Origin: Archegozetes longisetosus
Lineage: Eukaryota; Arthropoda; Arachnida; Sarcoptiformes; Trhypochthoniidae
Assembly: GCA_018873245.2 (NCBI GenBank)
Contig: JAEMBT020000006.1
Coordinates: forward strand, 7,275,855-7,339,854
Reading direction: 5' to 3'
DNA length: 64,000 nt
Part shown: positions 39,287 to 52,351 of the stretch, piece by piece
Position numbering within the stretch: the first letter of the stretch is position 1
Layout: the number at the start of each line of letters is the position of its first letter
Translations under genes and position numbers: made by a program
The notes under the pieces: model-generated
Told to the model about the DNA's origin: nothing
Database searches by the model: none
Seen by the model: only the letters and a program-made list of their open reading frames with translations

Positions 39287-41974
39287 CTGATTTTTGAAGA
39301 AGAGCTAAATCCAAAGGGCTTAAAGAAGGAGTTGATTCAGTATAAAAACAATACAAGAGAACTAGTCTCTCATCGTGCATAACAAATGTAAATGATTACA
39401 AACAAACCCAAACACTGAATATCCCATTAACTTACAAGATATGCATAATTTGATAAAAACATCAATTGAACGCATGTCGTGTTGATTAGAAGTCCAGAAC
39501 AGCTATAGATCACAATCCAGTATTTTGTTATACCCTTAAAGCACTAAATCATAGAGTATTTTGTAAAGTTTTATCTGTTATTATTCCCAAATGTTTTGAA
39601 TCTATACAACAAACTTTTAGAAACTTTGTGATAATTTTGATTCTAACCATTACTCTCAAATGTAATTATAAGACACCAAATGTTTGCATCACATTGTTTA
39701 GCCATCAAAACCTACAACTCATAGATTCCAATAAAAATTTCATAATTCACACTTAGATGCATTATTAATAAAAGATCTTATAGATTAAACGATAAAATAA
39801 GTTCGTTATTAGTATTTAATATAACCATTAACTGTATATTAAAAGTTAGTCAAACATTGAATCACTTCAAAAGATGGCACAATCGTCTCTAAATAAAAAA
39901 GTTTTAATAGATCACTATTAGAAATTTTGATCCAATTCTTTATTTAATATTACCATATATTCCATGTAATTAACCAATTTATTCAAAGTTAAGATCAACC
40001 CAAACAATTTGGCTTCGACTATCGGTTTGAAGTTTAGTTTAATTTAGTTTAGCCATAGTTAATACAATGATAGGCACGACTCAAGTTTGAACATGGGCTG
40101 AAAAATCTTCAAAACGTAAAGCGTTAGCTTAGAGTTCGATCACGACTTCACGTATGAAAATACTGAAATAGTTAGTAAAAAATTATAAATAGCTTTGATT
40201 AAACTATTGTTTATATTTCTCACCAATTCAAATGAAAACTAATATGAAAGCACTACGAATCATGAAACCAGAATAAGGGTTGCATTCGAGAGAATAATTG
40301 ATCAACGTCAATTTCTTATTATACCTTCTTTGATTTTGCATTTTTGCTGCCAGTTTTGCAGAAATGAATAAACACTAGCCTTAAGTGAACAAAATTACAA
40401 AATTAATTAATAATCAAAACAAATTAATAATTATTTGAACATAACTGAATTGAGCGATTAGTATAACCGAACAAAAATAGGAGAGCATAGCCGACAACAA
40501 ACTTGGATCGTGTCATATCATTCTGATATCTTTGACACAAACATATGTAACCTTCTAAAGAAGTGAGATGAAGAGCTTTGATTGTGTCAGATATTGTAAT
40601 CTGTCTACAATGATATCTTAATACGTGGATGTGAAGATTTTATTTTGTTATTCTCTCACCTAAAAAGTGATTTAATTTGAGATAATTTGAGATAAAAGAA
40701 ATCTAAATCTTTTGATTGTAATGAATTTTGATGAATAAAGTTAGTGAAAAGTAATAGTGTGTGAAAAGTTGTATAATAGTGCGTAAAAAGTTGTATATAG
40801 GAATGGATTGAGTGACCTGAAGTTGTGGTAAAATTGGGAAAAAATGATTGGATAAACAAAATAACATAAAGCAGTAAATGCGTGAGTGTATTCTCAGCGT
40901 ATTCTCAGTGCAATTCATATGCGTGTCTGTCTATAAATTCCTAATTACTTTCGGTAACTGGTTGGCTCATCAAGATTACAGACATGCATAATATTTAGTC
41001 TTGTATGCGCTCAAAGGTTAGACAACAATTTAACCGGCGAGAATGTTGGCATTCAAAGAATGCGTGCGGTCATCGACACATTGACATAACACTAGGAAAT
41101 AACACTAAACGTACACTTGTATGATATGAACGATATTTATTATTGATAAAAAATAAATATCAAAAATCCAGCTCCTAAACACCCCAAGCTTCCATTGAAA
41201 TCTACGCTTTCTCATCTTCACAATTCCTTGCTATTTTCATGCTTTCATGTTATTTTTCAGTAAATCATTTAGTCAAATGTTTGCTAACTTACAAAATATA
41301 ATAAACTATTAAAATCGTGATAACATTGTAATCTTTCAAATTCATGTTCACCACTGATCAAAGCATTCGATACACAACTCAAAAAATTAAGTTTAGCAAG
41401 ATTTTTTTCAAATAATTTTTCTATTTTATTCATGATAATTGTAAACTTATGTACAAACTGATAGAATATCTAACAAAAAGTGTTTCGTTGATGATCTTTG
41501 CTGCAAACTTGATATCGCACTTTGGCAACAAAAGGAAGGAATGCATGAGTTGTTAGAGTAGACGACTCTTAGTTCAATTGAATCAATAGAAAATCCTTTT
41601 ATTAAAAGCGGATATACTCCAAAGTGAGTTTATCGCACAAACGAATGAAAATTTTTGATCGGTTACAGCATTGGCATAGAAATGGCCTTAATTTTTCATA
41701 TTTAAATAAACATGAAAGAATTTGAACATGAAATATCTTCATTAAATCTTAGTTTCTATGTAACTTAATTAGTATTTTACACACCAACCAATCAAATATC
41801 TGATAGAAACAAGTTCTTCATCTCTACAAATAGTATGATCGGCTCTGATTTGCTGCCAATAAATAAATGAATGGAAACTATTGAAAAATGAAGTTTTTAT
41901 CAAATTCAAAGTTAGTTATGAATGATTTTGATAAGTGGTGTCAGGTATAAAATTAGTATTTGATTGGTATAAAC

Positions 41975-42100
41975 AAGTTGTATTAATTAGAAAATAGTTT
42001 TGATTAGTTAACTCAGAGCGATCTTCTTTTCAAAGTTGTATTAATTAGAAAATAGTTTGATTAGTTAACTCAGAGCCTAACTCAGAGCCATCTTCTTTTC
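41975..42100. repeat. ~60-bp tandem duplication
   Basis: Two adjacent copies start with GTTGTATTAATTAGAAAATA and end with ATCTTCTTTTCAAA. The second copy carries an extra internal repeat of the AACTCAGAGC segment. Confidence 0.9.
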
Positions 42101-43120
42101 AAAAGCAAATCATTATAATTTAGGTGTGATTAATAACTAGATTGAAATTTACATTCCATTCCTAAAATTAATTCATGTCAATGAGTCCGCGAAGTCCTTG
42201 AATTCCAGTCCACAGCTCTTGTGTACAAAAATACCTCTCAATTCTTGTTATTCAACTGATATACCTCTCAATTCTTGTTCTTGAACTGATTCAACTGATT
42301 TCAAACAATTAAGCGGAACATTTTGAAAAACTAGTATTAAATAATTAAAATGTTATCAAAACGTTAGCGCTGGAATTCAATGTTTGAATCAAGTTTTAAA
42401 AAACGTCTTAAAAATACTTTTGAAACATAAGTTGATTTTAGCTAAACTAAACTTACTACTAAGTTATTACTTATTAGTCGTTAATACTAGTCTTAACCTT
42501 CAGTTCTTTTACGAAGGCTGACCAAGCCACAAATTTTTCAGCCAAGGTCCACATACCACATTCATTTTGATTATTTATATACTCCTATCATTAAACCTAT
42601 TTGTTAATAGTTTTAAACCTCAATTACAACCCATTCTTACTTTGTTTTGTCGTAATTATAACAAATTAAGAAAGTTTCATGTTCAAAAATATATCAATTT
42701 TTTATGTCAAGTTAGCAATAGACTTGAATTGAGGGCGCACAGGCACCCTCGGCCCCCACTACCTTCGCCACTGTGCTCATTTCTGACCCAAAATTAAGTC
42801 GAGTCAATGCAAAACTGTTTCAAATCAAAAATATTATTTGTTTGAAAATTTAAAGTTCAGTTTTAATTTACAATAACGCTGTTGAGAGTATTTGGTGGGA
42901 GAATATCTAATTAAATATTGTGTGAATTTTCTAGAGATAAAAGCAATCGATTAATTTTGATTAGTTTTCTGTTCAAGTGCAAAAGTATGAGAAACAAAAA
43001 TAGAGCAACATTTCATGCTTTAATCTTGCTATAATTAAAAACAAGTCAAATAATTGACGTCCCGAAATAGAAATTTCTGATAGCTATAAATACATTGTCT
43101 GAAATTTCTGTGATCAGTTG

Positions 43121-43215
43121 TTCGATATATGATTTCGTAATTTTTTTGATATGTGATTTCGTAATCTTTCGATATATGATTTCGTAATCTTTCGATATAT
43201 GATTATGTAATCTTT
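43121..43215. repeat. 22-23-bp tandem repeat, four copies
   Basis: Four units like TTCGATATATGATTTCGTAA with small differences in adjacent order. No function is evident. Confidence 0.85.
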
Positions 43216-44331
43216 GGACAGATTTCTAATGTTGATTTTCAAGTATTATTCTAGTGGATCTAAATATAGATAGAAGCCTTTTGTATAGATTTGAGAACAC
43301 AGTTCTATAGCTAACATTTGAATAACTGATCACTTAAAGAGTGCTATATTCCAATTAACATTTAGTACATATTGATTATTGTAAATATGAAAAATTCAAC
43401 CATTTTTAACTCTTCAATATTAAATCATCTTGTTTGCTCACTTACAGCTGGTTTTCATAGTTATTGTTAGAGAAGTATAATTTGCATTTGAATTAGTTGT
43501 AAAGTAATTGGTTCGGCACTTATCATACGAAAGGAGTGTAACAAACATTATAGAACCGAAAATGAACGCATGGCTAGCATGAAAAATTCCAATCAACCCT
43601 AATTAAATACCGGTTGACTATCTCAATAAATTAGGATCCAACAATCTAGAATAAGTATAAACGCATTGTTGGCCAATCAAGATTATCTATGCTTTATTTT
43701 GACACTTAATTTTTAAACTTCAATTAAATATTCAACCAACTAACTAGTCACCTGAACAACTTTAAATCTAATTTTTAAGTCATCTACTTTTTACTGACAT
43801 GTCGATTTGATCAAATCAATATTTTGAATGAGTTTGAAGTTTCTCAGTAACAAATAATTGCAGTCCATCAAAATAGTTTTATATGGTTCTATGAGAAAAC
43901 CTAAAGGAAGTTTTCATATCTAATGGCAAGCTAGTCAAGCTAAATCTGATAGGTTATACAGAGTATCAGTTGAATTATTTTCCTGCCAACAGTTAAATAT
44001 GATAAATTTGATTTAGAAAAGAAATGATCGAACTGTTTTATCAAAACTGAAAATATGAATCATTATTGCAACTTGATTAGAGAAAGAAATCAACCCATAT
44101 TTATGGGTGTAAACTAGCTAAAAGGAAATCCTATTTCTAAGTAAAAGTTTAAATGACTAAATATTCTCAGGATATATTCTCAGGATATGAAATCCTAGTG
44201 ATTAATAGAAAATTAATTATTCAGTATTATATTATATGTTAACTTAATATTGCTATAGTTGAATCGATTTCTGGTTCAATTCATACATAACATTGAAATA
44301 TGTTTTAGATTCTTATTAAAACTTATATAAA

Positions 44332-44817
44332 ATGCAAACTATCACACTTGATAAAAAAGAAACAAGTCGAACACTTTCATTTTTGTTGATTAAATGGTAT
44401 TTAGTAGTTATCAATGGATTACTACTTTTGACCTACCTATTAGTTGGAATAATGGTCTCGATCATGTTTGTCGCCTCATTAATATCACTTAATTGGTTAA
44501 ATTCTGCCATATCATCTACTTCCTTAATCACACTGATTGCATTGGTCTTCATCTCAAGAAAAGGATTCTATGGTGCTCTTCGTGAAAATTCACAACAACT
44601 CATTGAGTACTGTAATGGCCTGATCGTACTTTTAGTTATTTCATCGATTACTGTGGTCACAGCCTTTATTTCACTGGCAAATGAAAGCAATAAATACATT
44701 ATTAACGTTATGATAATTCCTTATTTGCTACTTGTGGTCACCACTATCTTGGCTTTTGCTATGTCCAGCTTTGTAAATAATACTACTGACGATAAATTGA
44801 TTACTCTTGTCGAATAA
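44332..44817 (+). CDS. Tetraspanin-like membrane protein lacking the large extracellular loop
   Basis: One-exon gene for a 161-residue protein with four predicted membrane spans at about 18-45, 60-77, 91-114 and 126-148. The first span contains IKWYLVVINGLLLL, resembling tetraspanin TM1 with its conserved Asn. GFYGALRENSQQL (78-90), between spans 2 and 3, matches the tetraspanin G-A-x-R-E-N signature. The usual large loop with CCG and paired cysteines is absent: spans 3 and 4 are joined by about ten residues (ANESNKYIIN). It is therefore shorter than typical tetraspanins of 200-280 residues. TTTTAG at 44304-44309 could be an upstream 3' splice site for a 5' UTR exon. It may be a diverged tetraspanin or an unrelated four-span protein that converged on the motif. 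No neighbour informs its role. Confidence 0.75.
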   Translation: MQTITLDKKETSRTLSFLLIKWYLVVINGLLLLTYLLVGIMVSIMFVASLISLNWLNSAISSTSLITLIALVFISRKGFYGALRENSQQLIEYCNGLIVLLVISSITVVTAFISLANESNKYIINVMIIPYLLLVVTTILAFAMSSFVNNTTDDKLITLVE

Positions 44818-44818
44818 A
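44813..44818 (+). terminator. Polyadenylation hexamer overlapping the stop codon
   Basis: The tetraspanin-like frame ends GTCGAATAAAAG. The TAA stop (44815-44817) lies inside an AATAAA hexamer. The same arrangement occurs at the achaete-scute homolog. Confidence 0.35.
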
Positions 44819-47800
44819 AGTACTCATACCTTCAATCAAATCTTCCATAATTATTTGCTATTTAATATATGTTTACTCTCAATAAGATCAAACTCTTCCT
44901 GCACGTAAATATTTCTAAAACAACTCTCAGGTTAATTCAAACTATGAAAATTGTTGATTTCATGACGTTTTTGAATAGGAAATCAATTTAAATAATAGTT
45001 TATAGATTGCAGTGAGAATGGTATTTCTGTGTGAAAAGAGGTCTGCGTTCGGTGTGAAAAAGTAGACTTCTGTGTCACATCAAACAATTGATCGATTAAC
45101 CATAAACTTATTCTAATTGAACAATTACCTTCTATTCTATGATTAAAAGTTTTAACTTCAATTATTCCAAAATAATCAAATCTATTTTCACTTAGCCAAC
45201 ATTTTCTAAAACTGTCTACTACTTACTTTCATGGTTTTCATGTTTTGTCATTGAGATAATGATTGAAAAATTGAGTTTTTATCAAGCAATTAAGAGACGA
45301 GCAAATAGTCAGAATCGAATTGTACTTTTCATATACAATAGGCTTGAGGCCATGAGGAGAAGTGTCGGATTTAAGTGTCGGTTTTTTTTCATTATGATAA
45401 TTGATTATGACATTGAGTTGAAAAACTACTGCTGCTTTACAAAATTGTTGTTCGATACTAACAATCCATTTGTTCTCATGTGAACAATTTCCTAACTTTT
45501 CACTCAAGCTAACAGTTATCAAGTCAACTTATATAACATGTCAAGATTTAGGTGTTTCTTCAAAAATCTCTACAAACGAAAATAACTTCATAATTCCACA
45601 AAATCATTATTCCTGTCATTCACAAGAAGTTCGTTCAAATATTTTACCAAATATCGGTTCGTTAGCCTAAAACTTTGACTTCTAAAGGAAACAAAGATAA
45701 TTGTTTGTTTGATTGATTATCAATAATAATGCTTGGATTGAAAATTTAAATAATTGAAAATTTCCAAATCTTTCAACCATTTTATGTAAAATATGAAAAT
45801 CATTACTTAAAACTTGGAAATATGATGGCTTCCTAAAAGCAGTCATTCTCTTTTAAGGCCATCTCCTCTTATCTCTCATTCCTAAGTATTGAAAATCTTC
45901 CAAAAAGTGTCAATAAAAAGTATGTTTATTAAAAATTTAGAAATCTACTTATCTCTTCATCTAACTCTATGAGCTCAGAATTACTTATAAATGATTATAA
46001 ATGGAAGGAATTTTCCAAAATTGTTGACTATTAGAAATACTAAGACAATGAGTTCACCAAAAATAACTCTAGACTCTTAGCCTTAATGAGATGACATAAC
46101 TCTGACTCGTAAGAGGTTTAAATTATAGATCGAGTCTGTTATTCGATATAAATTATGCGGTAATATGTGAAGAATTTTAACTAAATAATAAGGCGAATCT
46201 ATGAAAGAATTTTATAAAAAAACATCAACTAAATAATAACGTAAATCTAGGAAACTATTTTAGAAAAATGAGCAATCTAAATTTTAGAAAAATCAACCAT
46301 CTAAATCTACTTTAAATTCAAGCCTATACAACGTATTTTATGAATAGAATATCATTAAAATATCTTTCAAAATATTAATTATTTTAGTTTTCAAATAAGT
46401 TTTATCGATCAATTCATTGAGAGACAAGTTTTTGAAACTTCTTTTTCTCGTGACTGGAATTAGTGAGACTTCGCATATTTTACGTGAGATGGGATGCTAT
46501 GCAAACCTTTACAACACAACTAAATTATGAATGAACTCACTTTACACAACATGTTAGGTTAAATCTAAATTTAACCGTTTATTTTTACTAAACTCCTTAA
46601 CTAATAGTTTCTACTTTTATTTATTAACCTCTCTTTGATTTAGATTTGATAAATTGGCCAAATCTATTGATATCTTTATATTTATCGATTTTATTTGAGA
46701 TATTTTCAAAGTTTGAAAGCTTTTTATTAATGGTCAGACATTAATCATAAGACGAAGTCATTTAAATAGCTTGAGAAAAGCGCAAATTTCCAAGCAAACC
46801 ATTAAATTCTTAATGGATTTTATTGAAAACTTTTTAATTATTTTGTTGATAAACTGAGTCTAAATGATAAAAACTAAATTATTCATGTAACAATAAAAAT
46901 CCTAATCTTTCAAAAACTGATCACAAATAGATAACAGTTAGTATTAATTGTAAATTAATGCTTATATCACAAGTTTAATTATTTTTCTTAAGCTTGATAT
47001 TAGTGTTTTCGGCAGATAATTTGTAATTAAATGGTTTTTATTGATCAGATTGTTTTCTCGTAGGGTTACTCCACCCAAGAGTGGAGAGGGAATAGATAAA
47101 AATGATGTTTGAAAATGAGAGAAAAATAGTACAAAATAACAATAGGCACTGGCACCTAATCAAGTAGAATATTATAAATGAGAGATTATGTAATCTATGA
47201 TAACTCATGAATGAGGGCTTTGCTAGATAGAGGACAAAATTTATATAATGTAGCGAAATATTTACAGTGTGTAAATAAAGTGTACCCATTATACGGTTGT
47301 GTGAAAAACGTTTACATCCGGTCTGTCAATCCCTAACGTACCGAATGGGAATCCACTGCCTTAAACATCATTACATTATAACTTGTAAGGAAAAGAAGGT
47401 AAAAAATGTGGGAACATATAAAAATGCCTTTGCTCTGCCCCTCTCTCGACCCCTCATCTCATCGCAATACTAAAACAGGCCATCAACTCAACTCGACTTA
47501 ACTCCACTCCACAACCGGTGTTAAGACTTTTTAGTTGAAGTTCAAACTAGATCTGTGCTCTTTTCGTATATGGTATGTCAACCCGCCAACCATTGGACCA
47601 ACGATTGACATTGAAATTGCTAATCAAAGCCATATTGGAATGTCACGTAAGAAACTTACTCTTTAGCTCAGATCTTAATTTCAAACATATATAGAATAGA
47701 AAATATAATCAGAAGAGATATTGAGTGAGAATGAGAATGCTGAATAAAACAGTTTTTCTCGACAATCATCTAAAAACGAATGTATAGTAGGTTTGAAAAG

Positions 47801-48668
47801 TTGAAGGAGAGTCATAGTTTAGAAAAGAATTATCATGTGGAACTGTTTATTATTCGTAAAGTCACTAATTGAGGGTAAAGCTGACAGATCAACCCACTGC
47901 AAGACAGTTTTGGTCCTAAAAAATTTGAATATCCGGTACGCACCCGCCTATGCGTGTGTTCAAAAGGCATGTTTAGTTGGAATCTTGAACTGCATTTAAC
48001 TTTCATTCATGAAATCTGCAATCCTAGGGGTCATTCGTTAATAACATAATGAATGAACTGAAAAGTTTGCTAAAAAGGTCTGACTTAGGAACAGAATTAT
48101 CAAATATATAAAACATCAGAGAAGTATATATTATTGGAGAATTAAAATTTTTGATTTAAGCGTGAAAATTGATGGGAAAATCAATGTTTAACCTAGGAGT
48201 TAGTAGAATTTTTGGCACATTTCAGTGTCGGTCGCATTATTGCTTAGGGCAGGTTTCGCTTATTCCTCTTATAGTTAGTCCTCTTGTATGAGTAGTTCAT
48301 AGTTGGCTACCGACCACGAGTACCTGTTTTACGGCATGCAAAGAATGCGAGTAATGTTAATACGAGTGTAGGACCAATGAAATGTTGACTCGGGTGGGGT
48401 GTATGCACTATCGCTCCCAACCATCATCTCTTTTTGAGCTTTGACTTGGTTTGCACTTTTGCAATGCTATTGTAAACTCCGATTTGCGAATCGCAGATAG
48501 ATTAAGAGAGAAAACTCTTTTGCAATACAGAGTTTAAAGAGTGCCGAAGAAGTGTTCAGAATTTTTTTTGATGATCAATTGGCACTGGAATCAGGTATTG
48601 GAAGGCAAAGGCAGCGGCAATAATGCTATGAGAGGTGTCATTGAAACTAGACGTTACATTAACCTCAC

Positions 48669-48791
48669 CGGTGATGAGACAAGTTTTTCGCATTTATCTT
48701 CCACTGTATATTCAATGGCACTCTCGCTGCGGTCAGACTCGTACTCGTACTTCATGTCTCGCTTCACACGAGTGATATTTGATTGCCTCAT
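48669..48791 (-). CDS. Candidate first coding exon of an unidentified gene
   Basis: On the minus strand an ATG at 48791 opens 41 codons ending exactly at a GTGAGG donor-like site (intron from 48668). The predicted peptide is charged, with KYEYESDRSESAIEYTVEDK in its middle, which looks more protein-like than the hydrophobic plus-strand frame across it. DNA upstream (48940-49130) is GC-richer, as a promoter might be. No downstream exon could be joined with confidence and no family is recognised. It may be noncoding. Confidence 0.22.
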
Positions 48792-49223
48792 ATCATCTTT
48801 TGCTAAAGTTTTCTCATCAGATCATAACTTCTATGTTAAATCTCAAATATAAGCTTATCTATCATTTTTGCAAGAAGTGATAATCGGTATAACTTAAGGA
48901 GCTTTGAAAAAGTCAAGCGTTTAAATGTATACTGGATTAAAGTGAGCGCCGCGTTATCATAACTTTCTTAGAGATCAACTTTTGAGCCTTTTTCAAGCAT
49001 TTATTTATTACATCTACAGGCAATGGTGGCCGCCTTTTGTCGATTAAAAATGTTTTCTGTCCGCGTCATTCACCGCATTAAACCATCTGCGCTCTTATCA
49101 ACAATTCAAGCAATAACTTAAAGTCAGAGCCATAATCAATGAAGGAAATACTAGACAAAAAACTTGTATATAGTCAAGAGTGTAAAAATCAAGAATCTAT
49201 GTTATATTTATTCAGCATATTTT

Positions 49224-49400
49224 CTATTTGTGCCGGAATCGCATCAAAATGTCACAATTTGGCCCTTTTAACAGCTCTTTTATCATATGACTGTTGAATA
49301 TGGTGAATGTGGTGGATGTGGTGGCAGTACCACCAGCTCCAGTACTATCGCTCTGAACTCTCACCAAAAACTTGGTTATTAACGATCCACTTCCGAGTGG
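49224..49400 (-). other. Unassigned minus-strand open frame followed by a polyadenylation hexamer
   Basis: A frame containing SDSTGAGGTATTSTTFTIFN and ending LKGPNCDILMRFRHK stops at 49224. An AATAAA hexamer follows about a dozen bases later on the same strand. This fits a terminal exon, but no upstream exon was found. The good 3' splice-like site at about 49456 leads into stops in all frames. No family is recognised. Confidence 0.2.
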
Positions 49401-49738
49401 TGTTATAAACAGAATTTCATATAATCTCAAACCTTGTCATATCGTTTACAACTGAATGGGTGAGTAAAAGCAGCTGCTTTTCAAATTAATAACTCTAAAA
49501 CTGATCTAACTTTTAGTTTAGTAATTGATTAATAATCCAGTGGTTCAAAAAGCTTTTAGGTCTGAATGCAATTTCTGATTATGCTTTTAGTATAACAAAA
49601 GGTGCCGCAATCTTTTTCATTAATTTAAACGCATTGTAGTTTTGATACATCAATGTACAGATAGTGGAACTAATTACAAGTCATAATAATTCCAATACCG
49701 TATAAAAAATATGCTATTTTTCAAAAGAAAGAGAAAAG

Positions 49739-49742
<4 letters not shown>

Positions 49743-49787
<45 letters not shown>
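49743..49787. repeat. (GA)n microsatellite
   Basis: An uninterrupted AG dinucleotide tract of about 45 nt. The apparent Ser/Leu-rich frame on the minus strand is a translation of this repeat. Confidence 0.97.
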
Positions 49788-49790
<3 letters not shown>

Positions 49791-50881
49791 GGTCATATGT
49801 AGCAATCGCAATAATGAGCATTTTGTATTTAAAGTAATGAGAATGCCTGTCACTGTTGGCAATCAGAGCTTATGCATACAGAAATAATTATCTTTATATT
49901 TTCAATAAGTTATTTTTCTCGTCGACTACACGTCGGTTTCGGAAAAGCGCCGCTAATAATAATGAACTTGAGTTGGGCTGGTAATAGTGACTCGACTATT
50001 TAAGTTTTGTTAGATAACAAAAGGACGCTGACACTAAGCACGAACAGATAATAATAGCGACATTATTGCGCAATTTAAATGTCTGACAGGTTTGTTTCAG
50101 TTCAGCTTTAGTACTGTTCAACTATTTTAAGTCTACTAATTGACTTATTCACCAACTATTATAATCATTTTCCGAACCAACTTAACCTAACGCCAAATTT
50201 CTAATTGCAGACAATGAGCTCATGTGAAAATTGTCTAAAGATGTGATATATTTAAAAACTAAGTTCAATATTTGTATTGATTGTAATATGAACTGTTGCG
50301 TTCGACATGTCATATTGACCTTTCATATTCATTCAACTGTAAACGTTTTCAGTCTAAAGAAGAGACTATTTTTTCAAATGACATTTTTTCCATTCAAATT
50401 GTTTTATATTCAATCTATTCAGTCTTACTGTCTGTCCCATGAAATGCTTGATCAAATCTGATAAACTTTGTCGATATTCTGCTTGTGATCTTAATCAAAT
50501 GGTTACTAATTGAAACTGATTTCATGTTTTTTATCCCACAATCAACAGTTTTTACAAATTGAAAATCTAATTAATAGTTGATTAAACTTGAGTGCAAGCT
50601 TGACGAGAATAATCACAAACGTTATAGACTAGAGAATAGAGATTTAATTTGGCTAAAATCAGACTATTTATATGCTATCGGAATATAGACACAATTTAGA
50701 ACACCTGAAGCAATATCAACCATTTTCTCATACATTTATTGCCTCTAATTATGCGGCGTCTAATTCAGCTTTTATTCAGCTCTTATTCGGTTATTATTCA
50801 GTTTTTATTGCCATAAAAGTTATTTCTTATTCACGGCCAATGCATCCATTCGTTTTAGGCTAAAAGCTTTACAAGGAAAAT

Positions 50882-50937
50882 ATATGAGTTATACATATGA
50901 GTTATACATATGAGTTATACATATGAGTTTTACATAT
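50882..50937. repeat. 13-bp tandem repeat, four copies
   Basis: Four units of ATATGAGTTATAC; the last has a single substitution. Confidence 0.9.
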
Positions 50938-51886
50938 TAAATATGCTAGATGTCTTATATGCCTTATATATGCCCAAAGGTTTAATATGAAAATTTATTC
51001 TAATTATAATCCTTCGCCATTTTCAGCTATCTCAGTCACTCTTTCATCACTATATAAAATATGCATCTATTTCTACGATCTAGTGATCAAAGTGTTCAAT
51101 CAACTCAGTTACCCCTTCTTAACATTCCGATACGATTGTCCACAGTTTTTAAACTTATTTTAACTCGTGTGAAAATTACCGAATCGCGACACACTTTATC
51201 TTTGAAATTAATAAAACATTTCATTAATAAATGTTTTTAGTATGTATTTAGACTTGCATTTATCGCAATATTTTCATCTGATTTCATTTATGCAATAAAC
51301 ACGAGGATAACACATATAAAGACATTCTTTCATATGAATTACTAACTCATCATTAAATGTTTATAAATCAGAGAAATCATTTATTTGAAACATGTATTTC
51401 ACGTATTATACATATTTCATATCTCAATAAGTTTAGCCAATTATAAAGTTATTCAATTAGGGCTAAAGTGAACAATTACTGAAAACTAGTCAGCATAAGA
51501 AGTGAGACAAAAAAGGCTGATATAAAAAGAGCTAAAAAATGATTATAAGAAGAAAAAGAGCAAAAGAAAAAATGATTATAAGTAAAAAATGATTAGAAGC
51601 AGAAATATGATTAGAACGATTGTTGTAAAGTATGCATTATCTAATAGAGTAGTGTTAAAGGAGAAAAGGGCGGTTATAGAGAAGATATAGAGAAATTCCT
51701 TCTCACGACCGCTGCATTCGTTCACTCTAGGGTTCATCGACTTATGAAGCGCTGGTCCAAAGTTAGTTAGTTCGACCATATAAATGCCAGCAGCAGCTCA
51801 AGCAAGCAATTCCTAACGTCTACCAGCCTTAGTTCACCAACTCTAACTCCAACTTTTATCTCAGCGAAAATTATTCTTAATCGTAC

Positions 51887-51888
<2 letters not shown>

Positions 51889-51937
<49 letters not shown>
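51889..51937. repeat. (CT)n microsatellite
   Basis: An uninterrupted CT tract of 49 nt. Confidence 0.97.
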
Positions 51938-51941
<4 letters not shown>

Positions 51942-52289
51942 CTACTTAACCACTAGACTTTAATATTCATATTTTTAAAATTGCAGCACTCATTTAGTAC
52001 AAGTTATTTAACTAAAATTTTGATCTGATTTGCCTAACAAGTTTGCTGAAAATACTTATTAGGAAAATGGCTTTTATTTGAATTGCTTTAATGAAATGTC
52101 AGACATCGATTTCTAATTTGATTTGGAAAATAAGACAAGACTATCAGATACAGGTATTCAAAAGTTCAGAAAGACAAATTATTACTCAAAACAAAAAAGG
52201 ATTGCAGAAAAATTATTTGAACCTAAAAATCGCATCCTTTTACATATTTTCCTTAAGCCGACTCGAAAATCTTCAAATAGCATTAACTT

Positions 52290-52351
52290 GAGTAATATCT
52301 TGAGTAATATCTTGAGCAATATCTTGAGCAATATCTTGAGCAATATCTTGA
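52290..52351. repeat. 12-bp tandem repeat, five copies
   Basis: Two GAGTAATATCTT units followed by three GAGCAATATCTT units. The Leu/Lys/Ile-repeat frames seen on both strands are by-products. Confidence 0.9.

Larger units (their letters stand above)
39287..44331. other. Intergenic stretch downstream of the RASD-like gene
   Basis: AATAAA hexamers at about 39731, 39764 and 39890 could end the RASD-like transcript with a 3' UTR of 450-600 nt. The rest has no supported exon. It holds tandem duplications at 41975-42100, 42230-42290 and 43121-43215. A short GC-rich patch at 42735-42770 looks, on the minus strand, like a single transposon end (CAGTGGCGAAGGTAGTGG). A GC-richer patch also lies at 41035-41090. 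Confidence 0.5.

Noticed and set aside
42140..42165. Minus-strand miR-1-like string TGGAATGTAAA
   Set aside because: miR-1 is nearly invariant; only 11 bases match and no hairpin partner is present.
45238..45522. Overlapping 94-codon minus and 74-codon plus frames
   Set aside because: Neither has family features or good splice signals, and their mutual overlap in AT-rich DNA suggests chance.
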